Part shown: in pieces, positions 54,874-64,000 of the stretch | Layout: every line of letters starts with the position of its first letter | Numbering within the stretch: position 1 is the stretch's first letter | Source of the DNA: Falciphora oryzae | Taxonomy: Eukaryota > Ascomycota > Sordariomycetes > Magnaporthales > Magnaporthaceae | Length of the DNA stretch: 64,000 bases | Reading direction: 5' to 3' | Assembly (NCBI GenBank): GCA_000733355.1 | Contig: JNVV01000009.1 | Coordinates: forward strand, 48,886 to 112,885 | Notes under the pieces: generated by a model | What the model was told of the DNA's origin: nothing | The model's database searches: none | Seen by the model: the letters and a program-made list of their open reading frames with translations, nothing else | Translations under genes and position numbers: made by a program

Positions 54874-56812
54874 TCAATCTTTATGTTGAGAATACCCATA
54901 CCACCACTCCATCAAAGCGCTCCATGGAGTCCAAGTCGACGACGTCTCCTGTCCCTCACCAGTCGCTTTCCAGGTGGGCTTCTCTGGGCCCTTCACAGTA
55001 GCTTTCTCGGTGGGCTTCTCGTGCCCCTCGCCGGTCGCTTGCCGGGTGGGCGTCGCCGGGCCCTCCCCCTCCTCCCCAGCGGCACTCGCCTGAGCCGTTG
55101 CCTCCCCGAGCTCCTTGAAGTACACGGCCGCTTGTTTGGCGACATGTAACCAGAACAAGATACCCTCAAACCAAGAGCGTCGCCCAGGCCAAATGCGTTC
55201 TCGGGGACGCTTGTTCTCGTCCGCGAAGACCCATCGCTTCTCTTGCTCACTCTTGCTCTCCTTCGGGTCCCTACCGCCCTCCTTGGCTTCACCCTCACTT
55301 TCCGGGGCGGGGCCCTGGCTGGTAGAAGGCCTTGCCCGAGCCTCCTCATCTGGCACATCTTCGACAGATGCCTGGAACTTGCGGTCCGCGACGACAGGCT
55401 CGACGACGGGCTCCAACACGACAGGCTCGGTGGCGATGGACTCCAACGCGACAGGCTCGGTGGCGATGGGCTCGACGGCGACGGCCTCATCAACGAGCGG
55501 CTTCACAATGACCCGTCCGGCCTCGATGGAGAGCTTGAAGCTCGACGGGTCGCTCGTTAGCGCCTTGGCCGCCTGGGTTTCGCGACTGTTGGTTCCCTCG
55601 GCCATCTCGCGCATCAGCTGCAGCTTGGCCGTCGTCGGCTTGGCGTATCGGCGATGGATCAGGTTGTGGATCTCCTTGGCCCTCCTTTCTCTCCCTTCTG
55701 GCACTGAGGATGTTTGGGAACGATTCGGAATCGACGTGGCCTCCGGGGAGACCATGATGGTAGAAGATGCCGCCTTCGTAGCGTTCCGTCGGGTGGGTCG
55801 GGTTGGTGATTTCGGCAATGGCGCTGTCGCTCACCAGGCTTTGAATGCTGCAAAGCCTGTCTTCGAAGCCATCCTCGTTGAGCGTATCCCATTTCGTCGT
55901 GATGATCGTGATGGCCTTGTAGAATTCCGGGCCGCAGAAGCACTTGACCCATTGAATGGTCCTTAAATCGCTGTCCCTCATGCGCGTTTCGCTGCCGCCA
56001 TAAACGAAAAGGACGCCAGCAACGGTGACGAAGGGACCTAGTGCATCAACGCAGCTAATGATGTCGTCGAAGTTGTCTAGGCTCTCGATGTCGGCCGCCC
56101 CGAAGCCCGCGGTGTCAATGAAGAGATACTGTTCACCCTCGACGACAGCTGGGCAAACCTGGTAGTTGAGGGTGCCTGTCAAGGAAATTAGCAGCTACAT
56201 GCTAGCTTGGATGATACTAATTAATTCAAGATGACATACCCGATCGGATAGTAGCCCCGACTTTCAGGTCTAGGCCGGTGACTTCCCTGAGAAGCGAGGA
56301 CTTGCCCGTCCCCGTTTGGCCGACAACAAAGATGAGCTTCGTTCCCTTGAGGCTAGGAAGAATTTAGCTTATCCGCGTAGCTTGCGCCATAGTATGCGCA
56401 GGGTCTGCTTGTTGACTTACTGCTTCTTGATAAAGCCGATGGCTGCCTCAGAAGCAGCGCCCTTGGCGCTTGTGATGAGCTTCGTCAGCCGGGAGGTGCT
56501 CCAGGAGACCCAGCCCTTTGGCCGATCGCCGGAATCTCCGTAGGCAAGATCGCCATCGTTGTCGTCTTCCTTCGAGTTCTGAGCGACGGGCTCTGCCTGG
56601 GTATCCTCGTCGGAGGCATGCCCCTCCTTGGAACTCGAAGTAGAATCTGAGGAGCCACCAGCGGCACCAGCCTCGGCGTCGCGGGATTCGGGGAGGAGAG
56701 CCTGGTCGATGGTTATCTTCATGCCTCTGGAGTGCGGGATTGCGATACTCTGGGAGAAGATAGGTCCTTTTGGGCCAGCAAAGAAGGTCGATCTGCTGGC
56801 ATGTGGGAGCAT
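54874..56812 (-). CDS. P-loop G-domain GTPase, frameshifted in the 3' half
   Basis: Exons 56812-56421, 56352-56240 and 56175 onward. After an acidic, Ser-rich N-terminus the G domain shows G1 GQTGTGKSS, G3 DTAGF and G4 TKWD, in the manner of AIG1/TRAFAC-type GTPases that fungi carry in many lineage-specific copies. Exon 3 reads to SESFPNILSARRERKEG, after which the frame degenerates and stops at 55490. The adjacent frame continues convincingly with AKEIHNLIHRRYAKPTTAKL, a repetitive VEP/TEPV segment, a hydrophobic WFEGILFWLHVAKQAAVYF and a KATGEGHEKPTEKATVKG repeat ending at 54874. Removing one A near 55686-55688 would join them; no plausible intron does. It is either a recent pseudogene or a sequence error. 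Confidence 0.7.
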
Positions 56813-57584
56813 GGCGAGGACGAAGAGGAATGATTGAAAATAGAAATGGGAAGTGGCCTCATATTTATGCCCGAACCGCGGAAAGCGTTATGTGTCGGGC
56901 TCCATGAGGGATGAGACACTACCTGATCTTTGGCTGTGCAGATTCAATATTATTGGCTGATTTCGCGAGTCTTTTGCGCACTTTTGCTCGAGAATCGCAG
57001 ACCCTGGCGAATGGACTGGCCTGTTGCCTCCAAAACTTGATCTACTAACCAATCGAATAGCACATTCATAAGCAGGCTCCCGGTGGCCGATGCAGCCAAG
57101 GGAGCAATGAGGCCGCTGTTATCGAGCTGCGTTGAAGTGCCAAATACGAGTCAACGACCTTATTGGCCAAAACAGTGCGCACTTCCGCGATAGACCAGTG
57201 CAACCAACCGTGAGTGCAGCAATAGGTAGCTCCCTGCCATCCATTCTCTTGGGTGAAGGCTGTCTAGCACAGTATGATGCCGAGACTCGAGTAGAACTGG
57301 TGGCAGGGCGGGGCACGTGCGTCAGGCATCCAAAGTCCCCCGCATCGATACCCAAGTCCAGCCGCGAATAAAGCTGTCGTAGCTTTGTGTTAGATCCCCC
57401 CGCGTATGGCTGTACCATCCCAGGTACAGGTACCACATATGGATCACAACTGTCTGGCTTCTGGCTCCACAGGCATCTGGCGTTCCTCCGGAGCACATAC
57501 CTGCGCAAGAAGTCCGAACACCATAGGCACGGAAGCAATCCGGTTCCCAGGGGATTGGGCGCGAAAGGCATACATGCAGGAATA
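56813..57584. other. Intergenic, upstream of GTPase and Clr5 genes
   Basis: About 770 bp with no supported gene. It is upstream of the minus-strand GTPase and the plus-strand Clr5 relic. The 5' end of the Clr5 gene may extend into it through an exon I cannot see. Confidence 0.45.
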
Positions 57585-57966
57585 ATGGCCCCTCACCGTC
57601 ATACCCGAGAAAGAGACAATGTTACCTCTGAAGGGCCGAGATCTGCCGGGGTCCGCAGGCGCCCTCAGATGAGAACGAGGCATACGGTGCAGGAGACGAA
57701 GAGGTTGCCTTGGGCTAGAGCAGAACATTCCAGATCCCATGCCAAAGTAACAATTGCGCGGTGGGAAGGAGAGCGAGAAAGGATTCACGCATTAAGTCAA
57801 GACCCCTACTTTGCGCCACCCCGATTCCCATACTAAATCGCCAAAACGCACCGTTTTCAATCCGCAATAGCAAATCCAAATAAAATCGCACAAATGCAAT
57901 CCCAAAACCAATCGAAAGCCGTTTTTTAACGCTTTTCAAAAATATTAATTTTGGATTTCTTAGGTA

Positions 57967-58397
57967 ACGTGGTTCATCACCGAGTGGCGCACCCTCACCG
58001 AGTGGCGCACTTCAAATCCCATACTAAATGCCGTTTTTAACTGCTAGTTAAATCGATCAATTTAACATAAAATTCCGTAAAAATTTAATATGTTATATTT
58101 AACTATATAACCGATTTTATAATGAATTAGTGATATTTTTACCATTACTCCTTTAGGGTTAGTTTGTAGCACTGTGTATTTGCACTGTGTAAATATGCAA
58201 ACTAACCCTAAAGGAGTAATGGTAAAAATATCACTAATTCATTATAAAATCGGTTATATAGTTAAATATAACATATTAAATTTTTACGGAATTTTATGTT
58301 AAATTGATCGATTTAACTAGCAGTTAAAAACGGCATTTAGTATGGGATTTGAAGTGCGCCACTCGGTGAGGGTGCGCCACTCGGTGATGAACCACGT
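57967..58397. mobile_element. Foldback MITE 1, 431 bp, TA-flanked
   Basis: A near-perfect palindrome runs from ACGTGGTTCATCACCGAGTG to its complement CACTCGGTGATGAACCACGT, with TA on both sides (57965-57966, 58398-58399). Each arm is about 195 bp. Just inside each end lies a doubled 18-bp unit containing CACCGAGTGGCGCAC. The centre pairs CTTTAGGGTTAGTTTG with CAAACTAACCCTAAAG around a short loop. It encodes no protein. The very low arm divergence indicates recent insertion into the outer element. Confidence 0.92.
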
Positions 58398-58473
58398 TAC
58401 TGATGAATCCGGAAATTTAAATTTAAAAACAAAGGTCCAAAATACATACTAATTTTACGACATTACACAGTTA

Positions 58474-58903
58474 ACGTGGTTCACAAGCGAGTGGATCAAA
58501 CAAGCGAGTGGATCAGTTGAAAAATACATATTAAATAGCCTTTCTTTTCAATTAAATAACTCGCTCAATTTACAGCTAAATTTAACCAAATTTTAAATAT
58601 GTATATTCAACTATATAGAGATTATAATTTGATTTTTCCGCATTTTTATTATTACTGCTTTAAGGTTAGCTTGCAACACTGTATAATATACTGTGCTAAA
58701 TGCGCAACTAACCCTAAAGCAGTAATAATAAAAATGCGGAAAAATCATATTATAATCTTTATATGGTTGCATATACGTATTTAAAATTTGGTTAAATTTA
58801 GCTGTAAATTGAGCGAGTTATTTAATTGAGAAGAAAAGCCATTTAATATGTATTTTTCAACTGATCCACTCGCTTGTTTGATCCACTCGCTTGTGAACCA
58901 CGT
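58474..58903. mobile_element. Foldback MITE 2, 430 bp, TA-flanked
   Basis: It has the same terminal ACGTGGTTCA as MITE 1 and the same layout: a doubled 17-bp subterminal unit containing CAAGCGAGTGGATCA, about 195-bp arms, and a centre with GCTTTAAGGTTAGCTTGC against GCAACTAACCCTAAAGC. TA lies at 58472-58473 and 58904-58905. Interior sequence differs strongly from MITE 1, so it is a sister family rather than a second copy. Arms show several mismatches, so it is somewhat older. Confidence 0.9.
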
Positions 58904-59107
58904 TAAATAAATCTTCAAATTTATATCCGATTAGGCTTTGGTGTTTTATATAATATGGAGTTTAGAAAGGACTTTTTAAAAGTAAAACCGTATATTTTAA
59001 CCTATTTTTTTCTATTTAATTAAAAAATATTTTATATTTTACTAACAAACTTTTTATATGGGAAAAACTTTTAACTTTTTTATTTAAATAAAAAAAATAG
59101 TTATAAA

Positions 59108-59610
59108 TGTAACAGACTGTAGCCCCCTAAGGGAAAGGGTCACGCCTGTAGGGAAAGGGGATCTCAGAGGTTCAGCGGTTTATCAGTGCGAGGCTTGACA
59201 AGTGTATAATGATGAGAAACAGAAAACGATTGCTTGCCCTCCAAACCCCCTTTACAGGAGGTCCTTCGGGCCCTTCTTATACACAGTCCTTCGGCTGCCG
59301 TCGGCCTGCCGTCGGCATGCCTTCTTCCCCGCGGCGCCCGTACGGGTCTGGATATGCTCCGTCCCGAATCAACGCTTCGGGGTTTAGATGTGTCATGTAG
59401 GGATCCCTCTGTACCAGCGTGTCACAACCCCTTGGATCTGACTCTCCTAAAACAGCACGTCGCATGCGCCACCCTATTGGCTGGCGGATATCATGCTCGC
59501 GGTCGCGTTGGGTTGGCGGGTGCTAATCGCCAAAGCCGTTGGCGGGCGAGGGCGTGAGCGTGGCTGGCTGATATCGCGCCCGCGGGCGCGTTGGGTCGGC
59601 GGGTGTTACA
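59108..59610. mobile_element. Solo LTR, 503 bp, 5-bp target duplication
   Basis: A GC-rich block inside the AT-rich element begins TGTAACAGACTG and ends GGGTGTTACA, with a short terminal inverted repeat TGTAACA/TGTTACA. It is flanked by ATAAA on both sides (59103-59107 and 59611-59615). No gag/pol sequence is present. This is the expected footprint of LTR-LTR recombination of an LTR retrotransposon. Frames inside it (59202-59557) are not genes. Confidence 0.9.
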
Positions 59611-61142
59611 ATAAATATACGGTTTTACGTAAAGGAAAGCCCTTTTAAAACTTTATATTAATGTAAATACCCGGGTTTCATTCAATCCAAATTTAAAGAT
59701 TTATTTTACTTTATATTTTCGTAAAATTAGTATATATTTTGCACCTTCAACTTTAAGCCGGAATCCCTAGCCCTATAAGGCTTTTAAAAATACAAACTTG
59801 CCTTGTTACAAAGCCTTTAAAAAAACGCTTTCGATTGGTTTTGGGTTTGCATTTGTGCGATTTTATTTCGATTTGCTATTGCGGATTGAAAACGGTACGT
59901 TTTGGCGATTTAGTATGGGAATCGGGGTGGCCGGAAGTGGGGGGTGGCGCAAAGTAGGGGTCTTGACTTATATACTCAAGACCAATTTTCTTTGCGGGCG
60001 GTAACAGATGTGATGCGGCGCATATACCAGTTTGGCCAGCGGTGAGTCATGTTCCCGTTGCTAAACAGACGGCTTAACCCTTGTTTACTAACAAATTTGT
60101 AACAGGAGCAAATCTGCTTATGATAAGAAGATCAAATCCTGGGGCTGGAAGAAGAGTTCCGGGTCAAGGCAGGGCTCCGCCCAAGCCAGCCCCCGACAGG
60201 ATCACCGGTGACATTGTGTCCAGATACGGCTTTGGGCTCGTGGTTGATTCGGTTCCTCGACCCCTGACGCCACATCAGCACGTCAACCACCATAGGATAA
60301 TCTGGAGTGTCGAGCATTATTTGTACGGCATATTCGACCTGAGCCATGGGTGGTCTGTCGATGTCGCCGGCTTTGTTGCGCTCGGCGGATCCCCAGATAG
60401 GTCCCAAACGTGGCAGACTCTGTCGGACCAGTGCTATACGGCATCGGTTCTCGGGCAGTTGGGGCTCACCGGCAGCGCAGGTCTGGCAATGGAGCGTATC
60501 CTAGATGAACTCCGGCCTCCAGAGCTGTATCAAAGCCCAGCGACAATTGTGAAGCTTTGGCGCATTTGAATATGATCCACGGACTCAATTCCAGTTACGG
60601 GCCCTACCAAGAGTTTTACCGGCGATCAAAGGGGCAGTCGAGGCACGCCTTGGCCTAGAGCACCCCCTCTTTCATCTAATCATGTCACTAGGCCAGATCC
60701 CGGCTAACGAGCTCCGAGGCACGCTGCGGACCGGGACCTTCAAGGCCATTAAAGAACTTCGACTGCTGATCGGGAGGGGAACGTGATCACTCTCCAGATG
60801 CGGTCAACGTACTGCAAGTTTTGGCCTCCCCCGGCTGTCGACAAGGAGCTGTTCAGACAGAAACTCCACATTTTGCTGGATAAGATGGAGGCTACGCGGG
60901 GGCTCTCGGACGAGGCGAGGGTGGCCGTCGTGTACCACTTCGCCTACGGCGTCTACTACATCTGCGAGACTAAGGACCGCGTGCGGTGGCTCTGGAAGCT
61001 CCGCGAAATGGCCGTGGCGCTCCCCTGTATGCCTGGCAAGACTCCGAAACGGGCTCCGGGCACACTTGCCTTCAGTTTCGCGTCGAAGCTGCTCGCTTGT
61101 GCTCATCGGGACTTGGCAGAACTAGCGCAGCGGGAGATATGA

Positions 61143-64000
61143 CGTTGAGAGACGACGAGCGAGGCAAATGCTGGGCCGAGATGGGGGCGCTATATGCCTT
61201 CTTGAGAAGGGCGACATTGAGTGCCGAGTAAGGGCGTCTCGGCCAGCAGATCAGCTCTCCCGGTGGCTTGGGGAATGGGGACTGGCGGTATAGAATCTGA
61301 CGTGGAAATTCCGCACCGTGGATATTGAGGCTAGAATTGACTAGCCAGTCCCAGCGGCGGACGGCTGAAGTGGTATTGCAGGAGAGGGTAGAGACAATCA
61401 ATAAAAACGGGTAGAATAATTCTTTGATTCGCCAACGTGAAGCATTACGAAAACACAGAGGCGAGAATGGGAAGGAAATGTAAGAGCGGTTTCCCCCAGG
61501 CTGGGCCAGCCTCGCTGACAAACGCGCGCACACCACATTACTCACCCAGGCAGTAGCCAAGGCTGTGAAACGGCAGCAAGCGAATATTATCCCGCCTGGG
61601 CACATGCCTATGCTGCCGTTCTCCCGTTGGCCAAGGCCAGAGGGCCGAGGGCCGCCTTGGCTCTCTACAGGGGGCCGCCGAACAGCTCCAGCGGGGAGTA
61701 TGAAAGGGTCAAGGGGTAACCAACCGCATGGCCTTCCACTCGGTATGGAGGTGGGAAAAGGGCGTCCGCCGTCCACTTGAGTGATTAAAAATAATTAATG
61801 CAGCCTCGGTACAGCCCTGCGGGTCAGCGGAAGTATGCCGAGCACATACGTGCGCAAGAAATGGGATGGCAGGCGGGCCACGCGCAGACGCGAAAGACTG
61901 GATGCATGGTGCCCACAGGGCCCGTCCATGGCCCGGCTTCCTCGCCACTCGCGGAAGGGCCGGTCCAATGATGTGACTGTCTCTAGACCTACTCGGTACT
62001 CGGTCTACACCGAGCAGTGTTTTGGGCTTGAAGCTCACTTGTTGGCTGATGGTGGGCGTCCCATGAAGGGTTATGACGAGATGATCACTAGCTCAGGGCC
62101 CGGTCTAGATCACTGATCTCATGTTGTATGTTGCTTCTTGCCAGTGCGGGAAAACTCGGACACTCTGATCTATGTCTTCCTGGTCCCTCCAGATGGCGCG
62201 TCTGGGGACAATCACGTCGAGGCCATCCTTGCCTCGGACAGGGGCTGCTCGTCACGCTCTGAGCATTGTTCTTCGTGTGATCCCTTGCGCTCCTGTCAAG
62301 AGACACCCCACGCCCCCGTGCTGACCCTGAAAAAAGGAATGGATTGACGGAAAGGGGTGTGTAGAAGGGGTTCAATGCAGATTGGTCTGTTGGCAGATGA
62401 AGTGAAGAACCCGCTGGTGGCCCATGTGGTCCCAGGAATGGGGCTCCGCCAACCTGTCGGTTTTTTCCCCCAAGGAGAGACAGGGACCTTTGCTTGCGGG
62501 TGGAGTCTTCGCAAAGCACAACTCGCGGAGACCCAACCCACGTGCTCGATCCATCGGCTCTGATCCGTTCGTCAAAAACACAGGCCGCACCCCCAGGCGG
62601 ATTTATCGGCCATGCCAAGCCCTACATGTGGGGAGCAGGAAGGCTGGCACCTAGGGATTTACGAGTCGATGTTGTTGGGCCGCCGATCATGAAGTCGACG
62701 TGCATTGGAAAAGACGTCAGGATCCATCCTGGATGCCTGGTAACCCAGAGCGAAGCAAAAATGAGAAACACGAGATGGCTCCTCAAAAGGGGAATCATGT
62801 CGCCGTCGCTCGCAGGTTTACCCCCCGCTTTGGATGGCCGCATCGTGAATATTACACTTATCCTGTTGGAGCACGGTGTCGTCCAAAAGTCCGTCGGGTC
62901 GCTTGCGCCATGAAGGCGGCTGGTGGACTGGTGGCGAGCTGGCCACTTTCTAGACTGATCGTTATCACTGTCGGTGGCGAGAGTAGCTAGTCCGGCTCAC
63001 CAAAACATCAAGAAATAAAAGGCGCGTGAGCGCCACGAGGGACTACCTCCACATGTTGGCAAAAGAAGCAAGCAGACTGACGAAATCGGGACCGAGGTGG
63101 CCGCTGGACAAGACGAGTATACACGGATTTATGTATGGGATTCTAGAAGCCTTCCAGATTGGGACGGTTATCGTGAAACAGGAAGCCTTATTTGTCCAAG
63201 GTACGAAGGCGAGGCCCACGAAACAATCCCATTTTGGGCCATGGAACTATCGGCCAATGCAGACAGGACGCGGGTTGACGACCGTCGGTAGCCAAAGCAG
63301 GCTAGACCGTCCGAGATTGGCGAGGGTGGCTGGCTTCATGCGTCGGATTGGCCAGGCGAAGGACGGAAGAGACGGAGATGCACGTCGGCCAGCGGGAAAT
63401 GGCATTGGAATTGGGCTCTGGGGTTTGATGGATCGGAAAAAAACGAGGGCTGGACCACGGGCGTAAAAAGACAGAAGAGAGAACACAGCTTGACGTCGTG
63501 AAGGGTGGGGGTCGCCAATCCAAAAGGAACAGGCGTCGGGCCAATTAGCGCTGGCGGGGAGAACCATTGGGGGAAGGTGGCCCACACGGCTAGCAGGGCG
63601 GCAGCCGGGGCAGGAGGCTTGGCGGGAAGGATTGCCGTCCAAAGAGACCGTTTGTCGAGCCCACGTGGGGAGTCGAGCCTCTTTGATAGGCGCGGGCTGC
63701 CCGCCAATTCTCGAGGCAATCAGCCAGCTGCGCCGCCTCGCCAAGTGAGAAGCGAACAACACCGACGGAGCTGCGTGCGTCTCGCCCAACCCCCGAGACA
63801 CATGCAAGCCCAGCCAGGGACAAGAAGAAGAAGAAGAAAAAAAAAAAGCCACCGACGCACGCCATCCATCCTTCACACACGCTTCTGTCCCGAGGCCAGG
63901 CCAAGAGCGAGAAGCATTCGGCCCCGGGAAGGGACAAGACAGACAAGCTCCCGTCAAGAGATGGACAAGAGATGGACAAGACGGTAATGCGCCGGTCCTG
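61143..64000. other. Right-end region with no confident gene
   Basis: 2.8 kb with short conflicting frames only. A possible ankyrin scrap is listed separately. A plus frame at 63097-63291 (MAAGQDEYTRIYVWDSRSLP, then DWDGYRETG) is protein-like but unrecognised. The last 200 bp (AAGAAGAAGAAA, purine-rich) could be the leader of a gene beyond the window. Confidence 0.45.
62761..62913 (+). pseudogene. Possible ankyrin-repeat scrap
   Basis: The plus frame reads NTRWLLKRGIMSPSLAGLPP, then ALDGRIVNITLILLEHGV, the spacing and residues (LLxRG...G.PPL...LLEHG) of an ankyrin repeat pair. It ends at a stop after about 50 codons with no recognised flanking repeats. The match is by eye only. Confidence 0.3.

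Larger units (their letters stand above)
57795..59968. mobile_element. TA-flanked foldback DNA element (Fot1/pogo-like ends), hosting nested insertions
   Basis: The left end AGTCAAGACCCCTACTTTGC is mirrored by GCAAAGTAGGGGTCTTGACT at the right end, each bordered by TA (57793-57794 and 59969-59970). Inverted arms continue for about 400 bp: CCAATCGAAAGC on the left matches GCTTTCGATTGG on the right, ACTAATTTTACGA and AAATAAATCTT also pair, but with many mismatches, so the element is old. It encodes no transposase. Subtracting the nested insertions and their target duplications leaves about 800 bp, a long non-autonomous foldback. TA duplication and an AGTCAAG start recall Fot1-type Tc1/mariner-pogo elements. 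The empty site rejoins a Clr5 reading frame exactly. Confidence 0.9.
57585..61142 (+). pseudogene. Clr5-domain gene split by a transposon nest
   Basis: Left of the insertion the plus frame (possible ATG 57585) ends VTIARWEGERERIHAL at 57794. Right of it, after skipping the element and one TA, the same frame goes on YTQDQFSLRAVTDVMRRIYQ to a donor at 60042, then from 60106 SKSAYDKKIKSWGWKK. Together these form a full Clr5 domain (WExxRxxI..LY....L..VM......Y..KI+.WGWKK). Downstream the rest of the gene survives in shifting frames: VSRYGFGLVVDSVPRPL and SVLGQLGLTGSAGLAMERIL (to 60569), EYDPRTQFQLRALPRVLPAI with EHPLFHLIMSLGQIP (about 60570-60780), and KFWPPPAVDKELFRQKLHIL with VVYHFAYGVYYICETKDR (60783-61142). 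At least two frameshifts besides the insertion show it is dead. Clr5-type proteins occur as large fungal families, often regulators or ankyrin/TPR-linked proteins. Confidence 0.85.

Noticed and set aside
57967..58397. Large hairpin as a transcription terminator or ncRNA gene
   Set aside because: TA target duplications, matching ends on a sister element and nesting inside another element identify it as a MITE.
59202..59557. Overlapping plus ORFs of 61-107 codons
   Set aside because: They lie wholly inside the solo LTR and have no domain.
63097..63291. 64-codon plus ORF near the right end
   Set aside because: Protein-like composition but too short, unrecognised and without supporting exons.

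Overview
The window looks like nuclear DNA of a filamentous ascomycete, most likely a Sordariomycete close to the lignocellulose-degrading Sordariales. The reasons are GC-rich coding sequence, introns of about 50-100 nt with GTRNGT donors, CTAAC-like branch points and YAG acceptors, one gene per transcript on both strands, and typical families: AA9 LPMO, M28 aminopeptidase, SDR polyol/pentulose reductase, sugar-porter MFS, 2EXR and Clr5 proteins. No prokaryotic feature, rRNA, CRISPR array or convincing tRNA was seen. The species call is inference.

Left part (0-33 kb) holds mostly intact genes in roomy intergenic DNA. These are a low-complexity protein (511-1377), a proline-rich single-pass membrane protein (4571-6694), a histidine-rich secreted GPI-type protein (8489-8989) followed by a ZIP zinc transporter whose ectodomain carries related Cys-His modules (10785-12922), an APC-family permease (13187-15351, minus), a secreted M28 aminopeptidase (16478-18056, minus), an AA9 LPMO with an unusual basic tail (21253-22262, minus), an L-xylulose reductase-type SDR (24692-25675), a secreted KP4-like cysteine-rich protein (27080-27691), a sugar transporter (29540-31458) and a small 10-cysteine secreted protein (32666-33013, minus). 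The carbohydrate genes (LPMO, SDR, sugar porter) fit plant-biomass use. The 8.5-13 kb pair fits zinc capture and uptake.

Right part (34.7-61.2 kb) is visibly decaying. It has a ubiquitin-like-domain gene broken by several stops and frameshifts (34689-36600), a polytopic membrane protein with two in-frame stops and a frameshift at a C7/G7 run (39124-41038), a 2EXR gene with an in-frame TAG and a partial downstream duplicate (47965-49599), a G-domain GTPase with a frameshift (54874-56812), and a Clr5-domain gene split by a transposon nest (57585-61142). Intact genes are interspersed: an F-box-like/ankyrin protein, a SnoaL-like protein, a conserved-looking 156-aa protein, a small secreted protein, a J-domain protein and a DUF7908-like secreted protein.

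The most striking structure is the AT-rich transposon nest at 57795-59968. It is an old TA-flanked foldback element with Fot1/pogo-like ends. It contains two younger foldback MITEs of about 430 bp that share terminal and subterminal repeat design, and a 503-bp solo LTR with a 5-bp target duplication. Removing the outer element and one TA gives a continuous Clr5 reading frame, which proves the insertion site. The last 2.8 kb (61143-64000) shows only a possible ankyrin scrap.
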